From NCEH01 sp002257205 (GTDB lineage: Bacteria > Pseudomonadota > Alphaproteobacteria > Rhizobiales > Xanthobacteraceae): 64,000 nucleotides of DNA. Below the pieces are notes generated by a model that saw nothing but the letters and a program-made list of their open reading frames with translations, made no database searches and had not been told where the DNA came from. Shown in pieces: positions 6,328 to 13,855 of the stretch. The stretch is taken from NCBI RefSeq assembly GCF_043195105.1, contig NZ_JBAFWO010000009.1, one strand, 5' to 3'. Both the position numbers and the translations under genes were made by a program. How positions within the stretch are numbered: position 1 is the stretch's first letter; each line of letters opens with the position of its first letter.

Positions 6328-8660
6328 GCCGCACCGCGCAGATCGAGTGGTGGCTGGAGCAGGTGGAAGCCGCGCGCCGCACGCTCGATGCAGGGCGCGA
6401 TGAGCGGCGCCGGCCGCGTCGGTCGGGCGCACTCGACGATGAGCTCCGGCCGAAGGCTGCGCGGGCAGCGCCCGCGCCGGGCGCGACGCCGGCGCATGTG
6501 ATCATTCGCGGCGCGACGCTATCGGGCGGACTGGACGAGGAGCGGCGTCGCAGGCTGCCGGCGCCGTCCGGCGGCGGAGCAGGGCGACAGGCTGCTTCCC
6601 CGAGGTCCGGCTCGGCCGCTACACCCATCGAGGGCGGTCTTTCCGGCGGGGGTGGCGGGCAGGGCGGCGGCGGATCGCTCGCCCGCGCCCGGCAGCTCGC
6701 GTCGGGCTATCAGCCCGCCGTGGTCAAGGTGCTGTCCTATGCGACCGGCGTCACCCGGGCGACGAAGACTGCCCAGTACGCCCAGCGCGAGGATGTCCCG
6801 GTCGAAACCCATGACGGCCGGATCCTGTCGGATCACGAAGCCGTCGCCGATGAGATCAAGGACTGGTCGAAGGATTTCGATAAGCGCAAGCCCAGCCATG
6901 ATGTCGTCACCGTCCGCCTCAAGCTTCATGGTGTGCCTGACACGGCCGAGGGGCGTGAGAGCTACGCGAAGGCCATCGCCGCCGGATTCGAAGGTCATCG
7001 TCATGCCTCCCGTATCGACCGGCTGCCGTCCGGCGAGCTCGATGCCCATATCGTCACCGCCGCGGCGGGAGGACCGAAGGAGCGTTTCCGTGTTCGCGTT
7101 GAGCGGATCGGCACGGCGGAGAACGGCTTCGACCAGAAGCGGTTCGATTACCGATCCGAGGCGGTGATGAAGGCGCGCATCCATGCCGCCGCGGGTATTC
7201 CGGAGCATGCCATCTCCCTCGGTCCGGGAAAGCCACAGCATGGACGCGAGGGTGTGACCTGGCAGTTGAACAGGTTGGTCGAGCGCCGGGGGCCGCTGGT
7301 CGACGATAGCGGCAGGGCCATCGGCGACGTCGCCGCCGCCCGCAATGCCGCCAAGGAGTGGGGCCGGTCGCTGCGTTCGCAGTCGCCCCGCGACACGATG
7401 CACCTGATGCTGTCGTCGAAGGCGGGCCCCGACCCGGAGGCGCTGCGTCGTGCCGCTCGGGCCTTCCTGCACGATCGGTTCGCGGACCATCGCTTCCTGT
7501 TCGGCGTGCATGTCGACCGGGAGAGCGACGGGCACATCCACATCCATGCCGTCATCACGATGAAGAACGAATCCGGGCAGAAGATCCACCCGGGGCCGAG
7601 CGAGTTCCGCGGCTGGCGCGAGAGCTACGCGCAGCATGCGCAGGCGGAGGGCCTCAAGATCGTCGCGACCTCGGCGATGGAGCGGGCGTCGGCGCAAAGC
7701 TACGGCGCGCGCGACAAGGCGATTGTCGATGTCGCCGAGCGTCCGCGTCCGGCACGCGAAGCGCGGGATCGCGCCTATGCCGGGGACCCGGCCAACCAAC
7801 GTCTCATCGACAACGCCCGGCAGCGGATCGCCGCGGCGCGGACCAATCCGATCAGGCTGCCCACCTCCGAGCCCGAGCGGCGTGTGGTCAATGAGAGCCT
7901 CAATGCCTGGAGCATGGTGGCGCGCGAGCAGCCCGACAATACTGTGGCGAAGCACATGCTCGAGCGGCTGACGATGGCGGAGACGGTCGGCACTATTCTT
8001 CACACCATCGGAAAGCGGGTGGATCATCTCACCAAGGAGGACCAGCACATGGCGATCACGTCGGAGCAGATGGCGAAGGATCTTCGCCTCATGAACGAGG
8101 CGGTGTCGCGCACCGGCGACCTCCTCGATGGCGAGACGAAGCAGCAGTTCCGGGAGACGTCGGCGCGTTATCTCGAGACGCTGGCCAATCGCGTCGACCT
8201 GCAGCGCGCCCAGGAAAGTGGTGCACGGCAGCTCTCGCGATCCGAGGTCGAGGCGATCGCCGGGCCCAATGCGGATCGGCTGATCGCCCACGCCCAGCAG
8301 GTTCGCATAAAAGAAGATCGAGAAGCGGCCTCGGCCGAAAGGCTGGCCGATCGCGCGATCGAAGCCGAGCGGCGCCAGGAAGGCCGGGGCGGGCTCGACC
8401 CGCAGTCGCAGCGCGAGCTGACGGCCGAGAGGGCAATCGTCCGAGGCTCACAACAAGCCGCAGCCCGCGAGGCGCGCGAGGCCGCCGCTGCCGTTGAAGC
8501 CGCGCGTGTTCTCGCCGAGCATCCCGCGCAGCCTTTGCCGCAGACGCTGATCCAGACGGACGCGCTGGCGCAGCTACGGGCCGAGCAAGAGAAGATCGTG
8601 CGGGAGATCGAGGCGGAGCGTGCCGAGGCCCAATCCATCAAAGGGCAGCGGACTACCTGA
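6324..8660 (+). CDS. Relaxase (mobilization nuclease)
   Basis: The 778-residue product has the relaxase histidine triad HIHIHAVI at about residues 404-408, preceded by FLFGVHVDRESDG. A VVKVLSYATGVTRATKTAQY segment near residues 133-152 could supply the catalytic tyrosine. The first 120 residues are Arg/Gly/Ala rich. The C-terminal third is a long charged helix (Glu/Ala/Arg repeats). The spacing between the tyrosine segment and the histidines, about 260 residues, is much longer than in standard MOBP relaxases such as RP4 TraI. It nicks oriT and pilots the strand; without type IV secretion genes in view the plasmid may be mobilizable rather than self-transmissible. Confidence 0.88.
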   Translation: MSRTAQIEWWLEQVEAARRTLDAGRDERRRPRRSGALDDELRPKAARAAPAPGATPAHVIIRGATLSGGLDEERRRRLPAPSGGGAGRQAASPRSGSAATPIEGGLSGGGGGQGGGGSLARARQLASGYQPAVVKVLSYATGVTRATKTAQYAQREDVPVETHDGRILSDHEAVADEIKDWSKDFDKRKPSHDVVTVRLKLHGVPDTAEGRESYAKAIAAGFEGHRHASRIDRLPSGELDAHIVTAAAGGPKERFRVRVERIGTAENGFDQKRFDYRSEAVMKARIHAAAGIPEHAISLGPGKPQHGREGVTWQLNRLVERRGPLVDDSGRAIGDVAAARNAAKEWGRSLRSQSPRDTMHLMLSSKAGPDPEALRRAARAFLHDRFADHRFLFGVHVDRESDGHIHIHAVITMKNESGQKIHPGPSEFRGWRESYAQHAQAEGLKIVATSAMERASAQSYGARDKAIVDVAERPRPAREARDRAYAGDPANQRLIDNARQRIAAARTNPIRLPTSEPERRVVNESLNAWSMVAREQPDNTVAKHMLERLTMAETVGTILHTIGKRVDHLTKEDQHMAITSEQMAKDLRLMNEAVSRTGDLLDGETKQQFRETSARYLETLANRVDLQRAQESGARQLSRSEVEAIAGPNADRLIAHAQQVRIKEDREAASAERLADRAIEAERRQEGRGGLDPQSQRELTAERAIVRGSQQAAAREAREAAAAVEAARVLAEHPAQPLPQTLIQTDALAQLRAEQEKIVREIEAERAEAQSIKGQRTT

Positions 8661-8682
8661 ACATCACACACTCTGCTTTTGA

Positions 8683-9411
8683 TTAGCGGAGTAATTTGCT
8701 GCGAAGCGCCATCGCAATTGCGTGAGGCTTATTGACCGCGCCGAGCTTCTCGCGGGCGGAGACAATGTGTTTGGTCACGGTTGACCGCGAAATCCCGAGG
8801 ATGACGGAAATCTCCCAGTCGGTCTTGCCCTCGGATGCCCACAGGAGGCAGTCGAACTCTCTTGGCGTAACCTTGCCAATGAGACGCTTTCGGCTCTCCT
8901 TGTAGTGCAGGAGATTGCCGACAGCGTAGTTTGCGACGAAGCTCAAGGCGGCGCGGCCTTCTGCACCAATGTCGGCATGGCACCCGCCGAATGAAACGGC
9001 AGCGACGCGCCCGTCAAGCATCGTCACGGGGACGACATATCCGACCCGGAGGCCAAATTCAGATGCCTCCCCTTGGATCAGCGCGACATCCTTTGGAAAA
9101 TCGCAGGAGGTGTATGCCTCTTGCCAATCAAAAGGGTTTCGATCGTGCTGCAGCCGATGAACGATGGGATCGCGAAAGACGTAGCCTCGGTCGTTGTAGC
9201 GTCCAGCCCATTCCAAGGGAAACCGCTGGAACAGGATCCGCGACTTGATCTCCTCTGGTGACACGCGGGCAGAGGGTACTACCCCACCGAATAGCGTGCT
9301 GAACCCATAGTCGGACGCAATCTCCATCAAGCACTGCTCGACTTGGCCCGCTTCGGTCGAGCGTTCGACACGTTCAATGAACTGCCAGGTCTGGTCGCGT
9401 GCCTCGTTCAA
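8683..9411 (-). CDS. LuxR/TraR-type quorum-sensing regulator
   Basis: The 242-residue protein has an N-terminal autoinducer-binding domain and a C-terminal LuxR HTH (LTPREFDCLLWASEGKTDWEISVILGISRSTVTKHIVSAREKLGA). The conserved ligand-pocket residues are present: W and Y in EWAGRYND, D in FRDPIV, W in FDWQEA, G in GLRVGY. That suggests true acyl-homoserine-lactone binding. No luxI/traI synthase gene is in the window. It converges with the relaxase gene, 22 bases apart. In rhizobial plasmids TraR-type proteins activate transfer genes, so control of mobilization is a reasonable inference. Confidence 0.9.
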   Translation of the reverse strand: MNEARDQTWQFIERVERSTEAGQVEQCLMEIASDYGFSTLFGGVVPSARVSPEEIKSRILFQRFPLEWAGRYNDRGYVFRDPIVHRLQHDRNPFDWQEAYTSCDFPKDVALIQGEASEFGLRVGYVVPVTMLDGRVAAVSFGGCHADIGAEGRAALSFVANYAVGNLLHYKESRKRLIGKVTPREFDCLLWASEGKTDWEISVILGISRSTVTKHIVSAREKLGAVNKPHAIAMALRSKLLR

Positions 9412-9425
9412 TTGCCATTGCCCTC

Positions 9426-9447
9426 TGCAGATAGAACTGAAATCTGC
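9426..9447. promoter_or_regulatory. Inverted repeat upstream of the LuxR gene
   Basis: TGCAGAT and ATCTGC half-sites separated by nine bases lie just upstream of the regulator start. Half-sites resemble those of the tra box, but the spacing is wider than in known lux/tra boxes, so the assignment is weak. Confidence 0.25.
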
Positions 9448-9893
9448 GTTGGTGGTGTTCGATCGATGCCATCTCGGCCCAACGCGCCGCGCCGCTGTCT
9501 GGTCATGGCGTCTGTCCGCTTGGACGGTGTCCCGAGACTTGCAGGTGTCGATCAGTTCTCGTTGTCCAGACGAGCAGCATCCTTCGCGGTAAGAGGCTGG
9601 AACGTGGGACGGTGCCGTTTGAAGCGTGACCGCACGGGTGAGCCGTGCATGACTAAGAACCGACTATCCCGACTCAGACTTTGACCCGTGTTAAAGAACG
9701 CCGTCCAAGAAGCGCCCGGCAACAAGGTCTGTGGCTTGGGGGCGCGCCACGCGCCGCGCACTGCCAGCGGTTCGCCGCCATATTGTCTGACGAGATGGCG
9801 CGCTTCGCGCTTCCGGCCTCTCGATAGTTGAAGCGCACTGGAACGCCCCCGATCCTGACGGGCCGAAGATCGCCTGTCGATCTGCGCAAGCGG

Positions 9894-9930
9894 GATCGGG
9901 CATGGCGCGTGTAGAACGCCATGCCCGATC
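9894..9930. repeat. Perfect 14-bp inverted repeat (hairpin)
   Basis: GATCGGGCATGGCG at 9894-9907 is exactly complementary to 9917-9930, with a 9-base loop. No T run follows on either strand, so it is not a standard terminator. It could be an operator, a recombination site remnant or a REP-like element. Confidence 0.7.
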
Positions 9931-10050
9931 GTCGTCCCATTGATGTCCGAAAAGCCCGGACGGAAATCGGTGTTCAGCGTCTTCTGGCTATTCCCGTGCC
10001 AGACTGATGCGGCCATCAAGCTCGTATCGAGCAGGCGGGAGCTTGCGGCC

Positions 10051-10492
10051 TCAGGCCGCCTCAGCCCTCTCTGGCACGGCCAGGCCGAGCCAGTCCTTGT
10101 AGAAGGTGTCGATGTCGGGCTCGAAGTCGCGGATCACCGGATACCAGGGCGTCGGCGCCTCGACGTCATGGAGCGTGCCGCATTCCGGGCAATAATATTC
10201 GCGCAGCACCTGCCAGGTCGAGGTCTGCGCCATCAGGCGCGGATAGATTTCCTCGAGCTTCTGCTGCGTATCGCGAACATGGACCTTCGCGAAGAGCTTC
10301 CAGTTCTGGCGCCAGTCGCAGAAATCATGCCCGCATTCGGAGCGGATTTTCCATTGCTTGTTGTCCTTGCGCTGCACGATGAAGAGCTTTGGTCCGAGCG
10401 GCAGCACGATCCTGTCGTCCCACGGCACGCGATCCTGCAGGATCTCCATGTAGGTGACGAAGCGCTCGGGATCCTTGAGGAACCAGGGTGAA
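10051..10492 (-). pseudogene. acxC: Truncated acetone carboxylase gamma subunit
   Basis: The last roughly 145 residues match the acetone carboxylase gamma subunit closely: KDPERFVTYMEILQDRVPWD, LPLGPKLFIVQR, ECGHDFCDWRQNWKL, REYYCPECGTLHDVEAPTP and a VIRDFEPDIDTFYKDWLGLAVPERAEA end. The family is about 165-170 residues, and the N-terminal roughly 30 are replaced by unrelated sequence upstream of 10492, although the frame stays open to 10659. The alpha and beta subunit genes are absent. It is best read as a leftover of an acx operon cut by a rearrangement. Confidence 0.82.
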
Positions 10493-10748
10493 GTCGTGGC
10501 GCGTCTCGACGATCGCGAGTTTGCCGCAACGTCGGCGTTGGAGCGTGGGTCGAAACGTCGCCGCCCAGGCCGAGCGAGGATGTTTGCCGGTTGCTTAGTG
10601 GGATCAGACTCCCGAATGGAGAATTGTGCAGATATCACGACACCCGCCAGAGCAATCACGTATGGCAGGAGCGCAGTTCCAGCGTGCGCCTCAAACCTTA
10701 TCCGCCAATTGATGGAGTGGCTCAGCAGCGTTGCGTTGATCAGAACCG

Positions 10749-11051
10749 CTACCCAAGGTCATCGACGTCGCTAAATGACCGCTCGGCGCTGGAACAAGTC
10801 CCCTTGATGCAGACGACTGTGATTATCATGTGTGAGCTTGAGAAGCAGTTCGCACGATAGACAACAGTACCGTTGCTGTCCGACAGCGTTTCGACCTTCG
10901 CGGTCGGACAGCCGGCCTTAAGCAAGACAGACTGGAAGTCGCCATCTTTCGCGATCCCGTCGGTCGGGATTCCAATAGACACCGTAATGGCGAGGATAAT
11001 AGCTCCAACGAATTGTCCCAGGGGCCGCCGGAAGTTCAGTACCTCAATCAT
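10749..11051 (-). CDS. Hypothetical exported protein
   Basis: The 100-residue protein would have a signal-like N-terminal hydrophobic segment (LGQFVGAIILAITVSIGIPTDGIAKD). A mature part of about 65 residues with four cysteines follows, ending SSAERSFSDVDDLG. The frame extends further upstream, but that part is low-complexity and without family likeness. It lies downstream of the copper ATPase relic on the same strand. No family was recognised; the existence of the gene is moderately supported. Confidence 0.45.
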   Translation of the reverse strand: MIEVLNFRRPLGQFVGAIILAITVSIGIPTDGIAKDGDFQSVLLKAGCPTAKVETLSDSNGTVVYRANCFSSSHMIITVVCIKGTCSSAERSFSDVDDLG

Positions 11052-11228
11052 CTCAGGAACGATTGGTTTCGAATTTCCGTGATCCTGAATCGGCCATCGA
11101 TGCGCGTGACGATGCTCCCGAGCGGTTCGCAGGTTCTGATCGTCTTGTTCATCGCCCGATTTGCCACCTTTGAGACAGTGGCCACCTGATAAACTTGTGC
11201 TGCCGGTGAAGTAATCCATGATCTGCCC

Positions 11229-11655
11229 TTAATCCAGAGAGGTGCGGCGCGGCCGGAGTGCGTTGGCCATGACGCTGACAGATGACAGCGCCATGGCCAT
11301 GGCCGGTCAGCTTCGTGATGCGAATGATTGCCTGCCGCACGCCCGGACCGCCGGGGGAGCCGCCACCTTGATCCGAACGGCGATGGCGAGAGGTCCGTCC
11401 GCTTTTCCGTCGATCGCTACGAAGATCGCCGTCGCACCCTGCACCCGTAGCCGCTCGACTTCGACGGCCAAGGCCGACAGCTCGACTTCCGCTTCCGCCA
11501 TGATGCGATGACTGCCAGGGGCGAGCTTCCTGCCTTCGACCGACCCGCCGACGCCCTTGCCGACCGAACTGCCGAAATCCCGCGCTTCGCCGAACCGGTT
11601 GCCGCGTTCCTTTGGCGCATCCACGATCGCGGAGGCAAGTCGATGGTTTGTCGCC
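11229..11655 (-). pseudogene. Relic of a copper P-type ATPase
   Basis: Two pieces of a P1B-type ATPase can be read. One covers part of the nucleotide-binding domain (LASAIVDAPKERG, GEARDFGSSVGKGVGG, VEGRK, GSHRIMAEA, VERLRVQGATAIFVAIDGK). The other is the extreme C-terminus (AMAMALSSVSVMANALR followed by RPRRTSLD and a stop at 11229). The intervening P-domain with the GDGxNDAP hinge and the last membrane helices are missing, as is the whole N-terminal half. It lies directly downstream of a multicopper oxidase gene. Internal deletion, probably while other copper ATPases in the window took over. Confidence 0.8.
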
Positions 11656-11728
11656 GAGGTCGGTTGTTCTCGGATACCCGTCGTGGAGGGCAGATGATTG
11701 GCATGTTGCTGCATGACACTCTCCCCAT

Positions 11729-13222
11729 TCACGCGTCGTAACTGACGAACGACATCATGCCGGTCGCCATGTGGTAGAGATGGTGGCAGTGGAGCGGCCA
11801 GCGGCCGGGGTTGTCCGCGTCGAATGCCACGGTCACGCGCGCCATCGGCGGCAGCAGGACGGTGTCGCGCAGCGCGCCGCCAAACGTCTTGCCGTTGATG
11901 CCGACCACCTGGAATGCGTGCCCGTGCAGGTGCATCGGGTGGGCCATCATGGACATGTTCGCCAATGCGACCTCAACGCGCTCTCCCCGCTTGATCTGCA
12001 GCGCGTCGCCCCCTCCGATACCCCAGCTATAGTCCGCCATGTTGCCGGTGAGGGTGAGCGCGAAGCGGCGGTCGGCGGCGCGCTGCGCCAGCGGTTCGAT
12101 TGCGCGCAGCCTCTGCTCGAGGTCGAGCCCGAGCACCGGTCCCTTGGCCTGTCCGAGCACGGGAATCTTGGCGATGGCTGCGCCGGCGGATGCGAGGATG
12201 ATCCCCGCTCGTTCTGCGCTGCCCTCGCGAAGGGCGAGGATTGGGTACGAACCGCCCGCCATCGGCAGGGCCAGCCGGATATCCAGTCGCTGGCCCATGG
12301 AAATCGGGAAGGACCGGCCGGCGATCGGCTGGACCGCTTGACCGTCGACTGCGATCAGTTCCCCATCCAGCCTTCCAGTATCGATGGTGAAGGCGGTCGC
12401 CGTTGCGCCGTTGATGATGCGCAGGCGCACCCGGCCGCCCTTGTCGACCGTCACGACCTCAGGGTCACCCAGCGTGCGGTCATTGGCGAGATAGGCGTCA
12501 TAGTCGATGTCGTTGAGGTCCATCGCCATGCCCGGCATGCCTTGCATCTGGCCCGTCGCGCCGGAGGCCGTCATGCCGGCCATGCCCTTCATCGCATCGC
12601 TCCGGCCCATCGCGCCGTGATCCATCGACATGCCGCCGGCGGCAGGGCTTCCTTTGAGCTTCGCGAGCAGTTCTTCCGCAGGCGTGAACGAAAAGTCGTG
12701 CAGCAGGATCACCACCTCCTGCTCGTCCCGCTGCCGGTCGGCGGCGGTCCGGACGATCAGCGGCGCCGCCAGCAGGTTCTGCTCCTGCAGCGTATGGGCG
12801 TGCATCCAGTGTGTGCCTCCGGCGCCGGCCGGGAACGTGTAGCGGCGAGTTTCGGAGGGTCCCAGGAGCGCGGCGGGATTGTCCGGCACGCCGTCCATCG
12901 GCCAAGGCGGTGTCAGGCCGTGCCAATGGATCAGCGTCGGCTCGCCGATCCGGTTGGAGAGGGCGACGTCGAAGCTGCTCCCGGCATCCAGCGTCAGGCC
13001 CGGCGTGCCATCGGGTTGGGCAAGCCCGAACACGCGCGCGGCCTTGCCATTGACCTCGATGGTCCGACTGACCACGCCAAGCGGGCGCGGCGTAGCGTTT
13101 GACGCGGGCGGCGGAGCATCGGGCACGGCCTGCGCCCAGGCGTTGATTGGATGGAAGGCGGCTGATGTGCCGAATGCGGCCGCTCCGGCCATCATCCGGT
13201 TCAGAAAGTGACGACGATTCAT
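11729..13222 (-). CDS. Multicopper oxidase with Tat signal
   Basis: The 497-residue protein starts with a twin-arginine signal (NRRHFLNRMMAG). It carries all four copper-ligand motifs: HWHG near residue 99, WMHAHT near 138, HPMHLHGH near 424 and HCHHLYHMATGMM near 473. A Met/His-rich insert (about residues 192-230; GGMSMDHGAMG, MKGMAGMTAS, MQGMPGMAMD) probably binds Cu(I). Family role: periplasmic oxidation of Cu(I) to less toxic Cu(II). It is transcribed toward a degraded copper ATPase. The full set of ligands argues for an active enzyme. Confidence 0.92.
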   Translation of the reverse strand: MNRRHFLNRMMAGAAAFGTSAAFHPINAWAQAVPDAPPPASNATPRPLGVVSRTIEVNGKAARVFGLAQPDGTPGLTLDAGSSFDVALSNRIGEPTLIHWHGLTPPWPMDGVPDNPAALLGPSETRRYTFPAGAGGTHWMHAHTLQEQNLLAAPLIVRTAADRQRDEQEVVILLHDFSFTPAEELLAKLKGSPAAGGMSMDHGAMGRSDAMKGMAGMTASGATGQMQGMPGMAMDLNDIDYDAYLANDRTLGDPEVVTVDKGGRVRLRIINGATATAFTIDTGRLDGELIAVDGQAVQPIAGRSFPISMGQRLDIRLALPMAGGSYPILALREGSAERAGIILASAGAAIAKIPVLGQAKGPVLGLDLEQRLRAIEPLAQRAADRRFALTLTGNMADYSWGIGGGDALQIKRGERVEVALANMSMMAHPMHLHGHAFQVVGINGKTFGGALRDTVLLPPMARVTVAFDADNPGRWPLHCHHLYHMATGMMSFVSYDA

Positions 13223-13288
13223 GGTGTGGGTCCTTGTTCCCTTGCCGGTAGCAGGCCGGCTGACTGATCATGCGAATGCGCATAGAGC

Positions 13289-13315
13289 GACCCGATGCCA
13301 GTGCAGCATCGGGTC
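13289..13315 (-). terminator. 10-bp hairpin downstream of a small exported gene
   Basis: GACCCGATGC at 13289-13298 pairs perfectly with 13306-13315 around a 7-base loop, between the stop at 13324 and the multicopper oxidase start. No strong T run follows on the minus strand, so it may attenuate rather than end transcription. Confidence 0.4.
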
Positions 13316-13323
13316 AGGTCTGA

Positions 13324-13704
13324 TCAGGCACGGGTTCGAGGAGGACCGAGGGTGGGTGGAAAAGCTAGGCCGCGGACGATCTCATCACGCTGTGCGTAAC
13401 GCGCAGTGAGCACGATGCGCTGCGGGACTGTCGTACCCGGTGCAGCGAGCGCTACGACACAGGATGCGCAGGCACTGCTGCAACAGAGCGTATGGTCGAC
13501 AGCGTGAGAATGACCTTGGAGCCCATCGCCGCTGATGGCAGCCTGAAACTCGCCGCTTACCATCATGGTTGCTTGCTCGTGGCGGACAAGGTCGTGACAC
13601 GGCATAGCCTGCGCGCTGACGACAGGCGCAACCAGCAGCGCGATCGCGACCAGAAAGGCCAGCAACGCTCTCATCTGTCCTATCGTTTGCAACCTGACGC
13701 TCAT
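13324..13704 (-). CDS. Small exported Cys/His-containing protein
   Basis: The roughly 126-residue product has an N-terminal signal peptide (MRALLAFLVAIALLVAPVVSAQA). The short mature part contains HDLVRHE, GHSHAVDH and a cysteine cluster CCSSACASC, and it ends GPPRTRA. The start MSVRLQT at 13704 is chosen; GAGGAGG lies about 12 bases upstream. Three other small exported proteins in the island share Cys/His richness and a similar end. Binding of copper or silver in the periplasm is a guess from context. An FNR-like site lies about 50 bases upstream. Confidence 0.65.
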   Translation of the reverse strand: MSVRLQTIGQMRALLAFLVAIALLVAPVVSAQAMPCHDLVRHEQATMMVSGEFQAAISGDGLQGHSHAVDHTLCCSSACASCVVALAAPGTTVPQRIVLTARYAQRDEIVRGLAFPPTLGPPRTRA

Positions 13705-13751
13705 GCCCGACCCCTGCCTCCTCAAGAAGGCACCCTCCGCACAATTCCACC

Positions 13752-13765
13752 TTGACCCACATCAA
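13752..13765 (-). promoter_or_regulatory. FNR/FixK-like box
   Basis: On the minus strand it reads TTGATGTGGGTCAA, close to the rhizobial FixK/FnrN consensus TTGAT-N4-ATCAA. It is about 50 bases upstream of the small exported gene starting at 13704. Confidence 0.55.
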
Positions 13766-13855
13766 TGGCCTCTCTGAGGCGTTCTCTCGTCACGAGAACT
13801 TGTCCCTTTGCGAGGCCCTTGGGCCGGGACAGCCGATCCGGCCTTGGCTCACGTC

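Larger units (their letters stand above)
9412..10050. other. Gene-poor stretch between LuxR gene and acxC relic
   Basis: No recognisable gene occurs in about 640 bases. Open frames on both strands show no conserved family pattern. The stretch contains the inverted repeat at 9426-9447, a short hairpin at about 9631-9647 and a perfect 14-bp inverted repeat at 9894-9930. It may be a recombination scar, since the next gene is a truncated relic. Confidence 0.45.

Noticed and set aside
6519..8291. Open frame of 590 codons opposite the relaxase
   Set aside because: Arg/Leu-rich antisense product without motifs; the relaxase frame has the HIHIH triad.
9552..10019. Minus-strand frame of 155 codons in the gene-poor stretch
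   Set aside because: No ribosome-binding site, no family likeness, and it contains the 14-bp inverted repeat.
10454..10774. Plus-strand frame at the acxC break, considered as a transposase fragment
   Set aside because: No transposase motif, inverted terminal repeats or target duplication were recognised.
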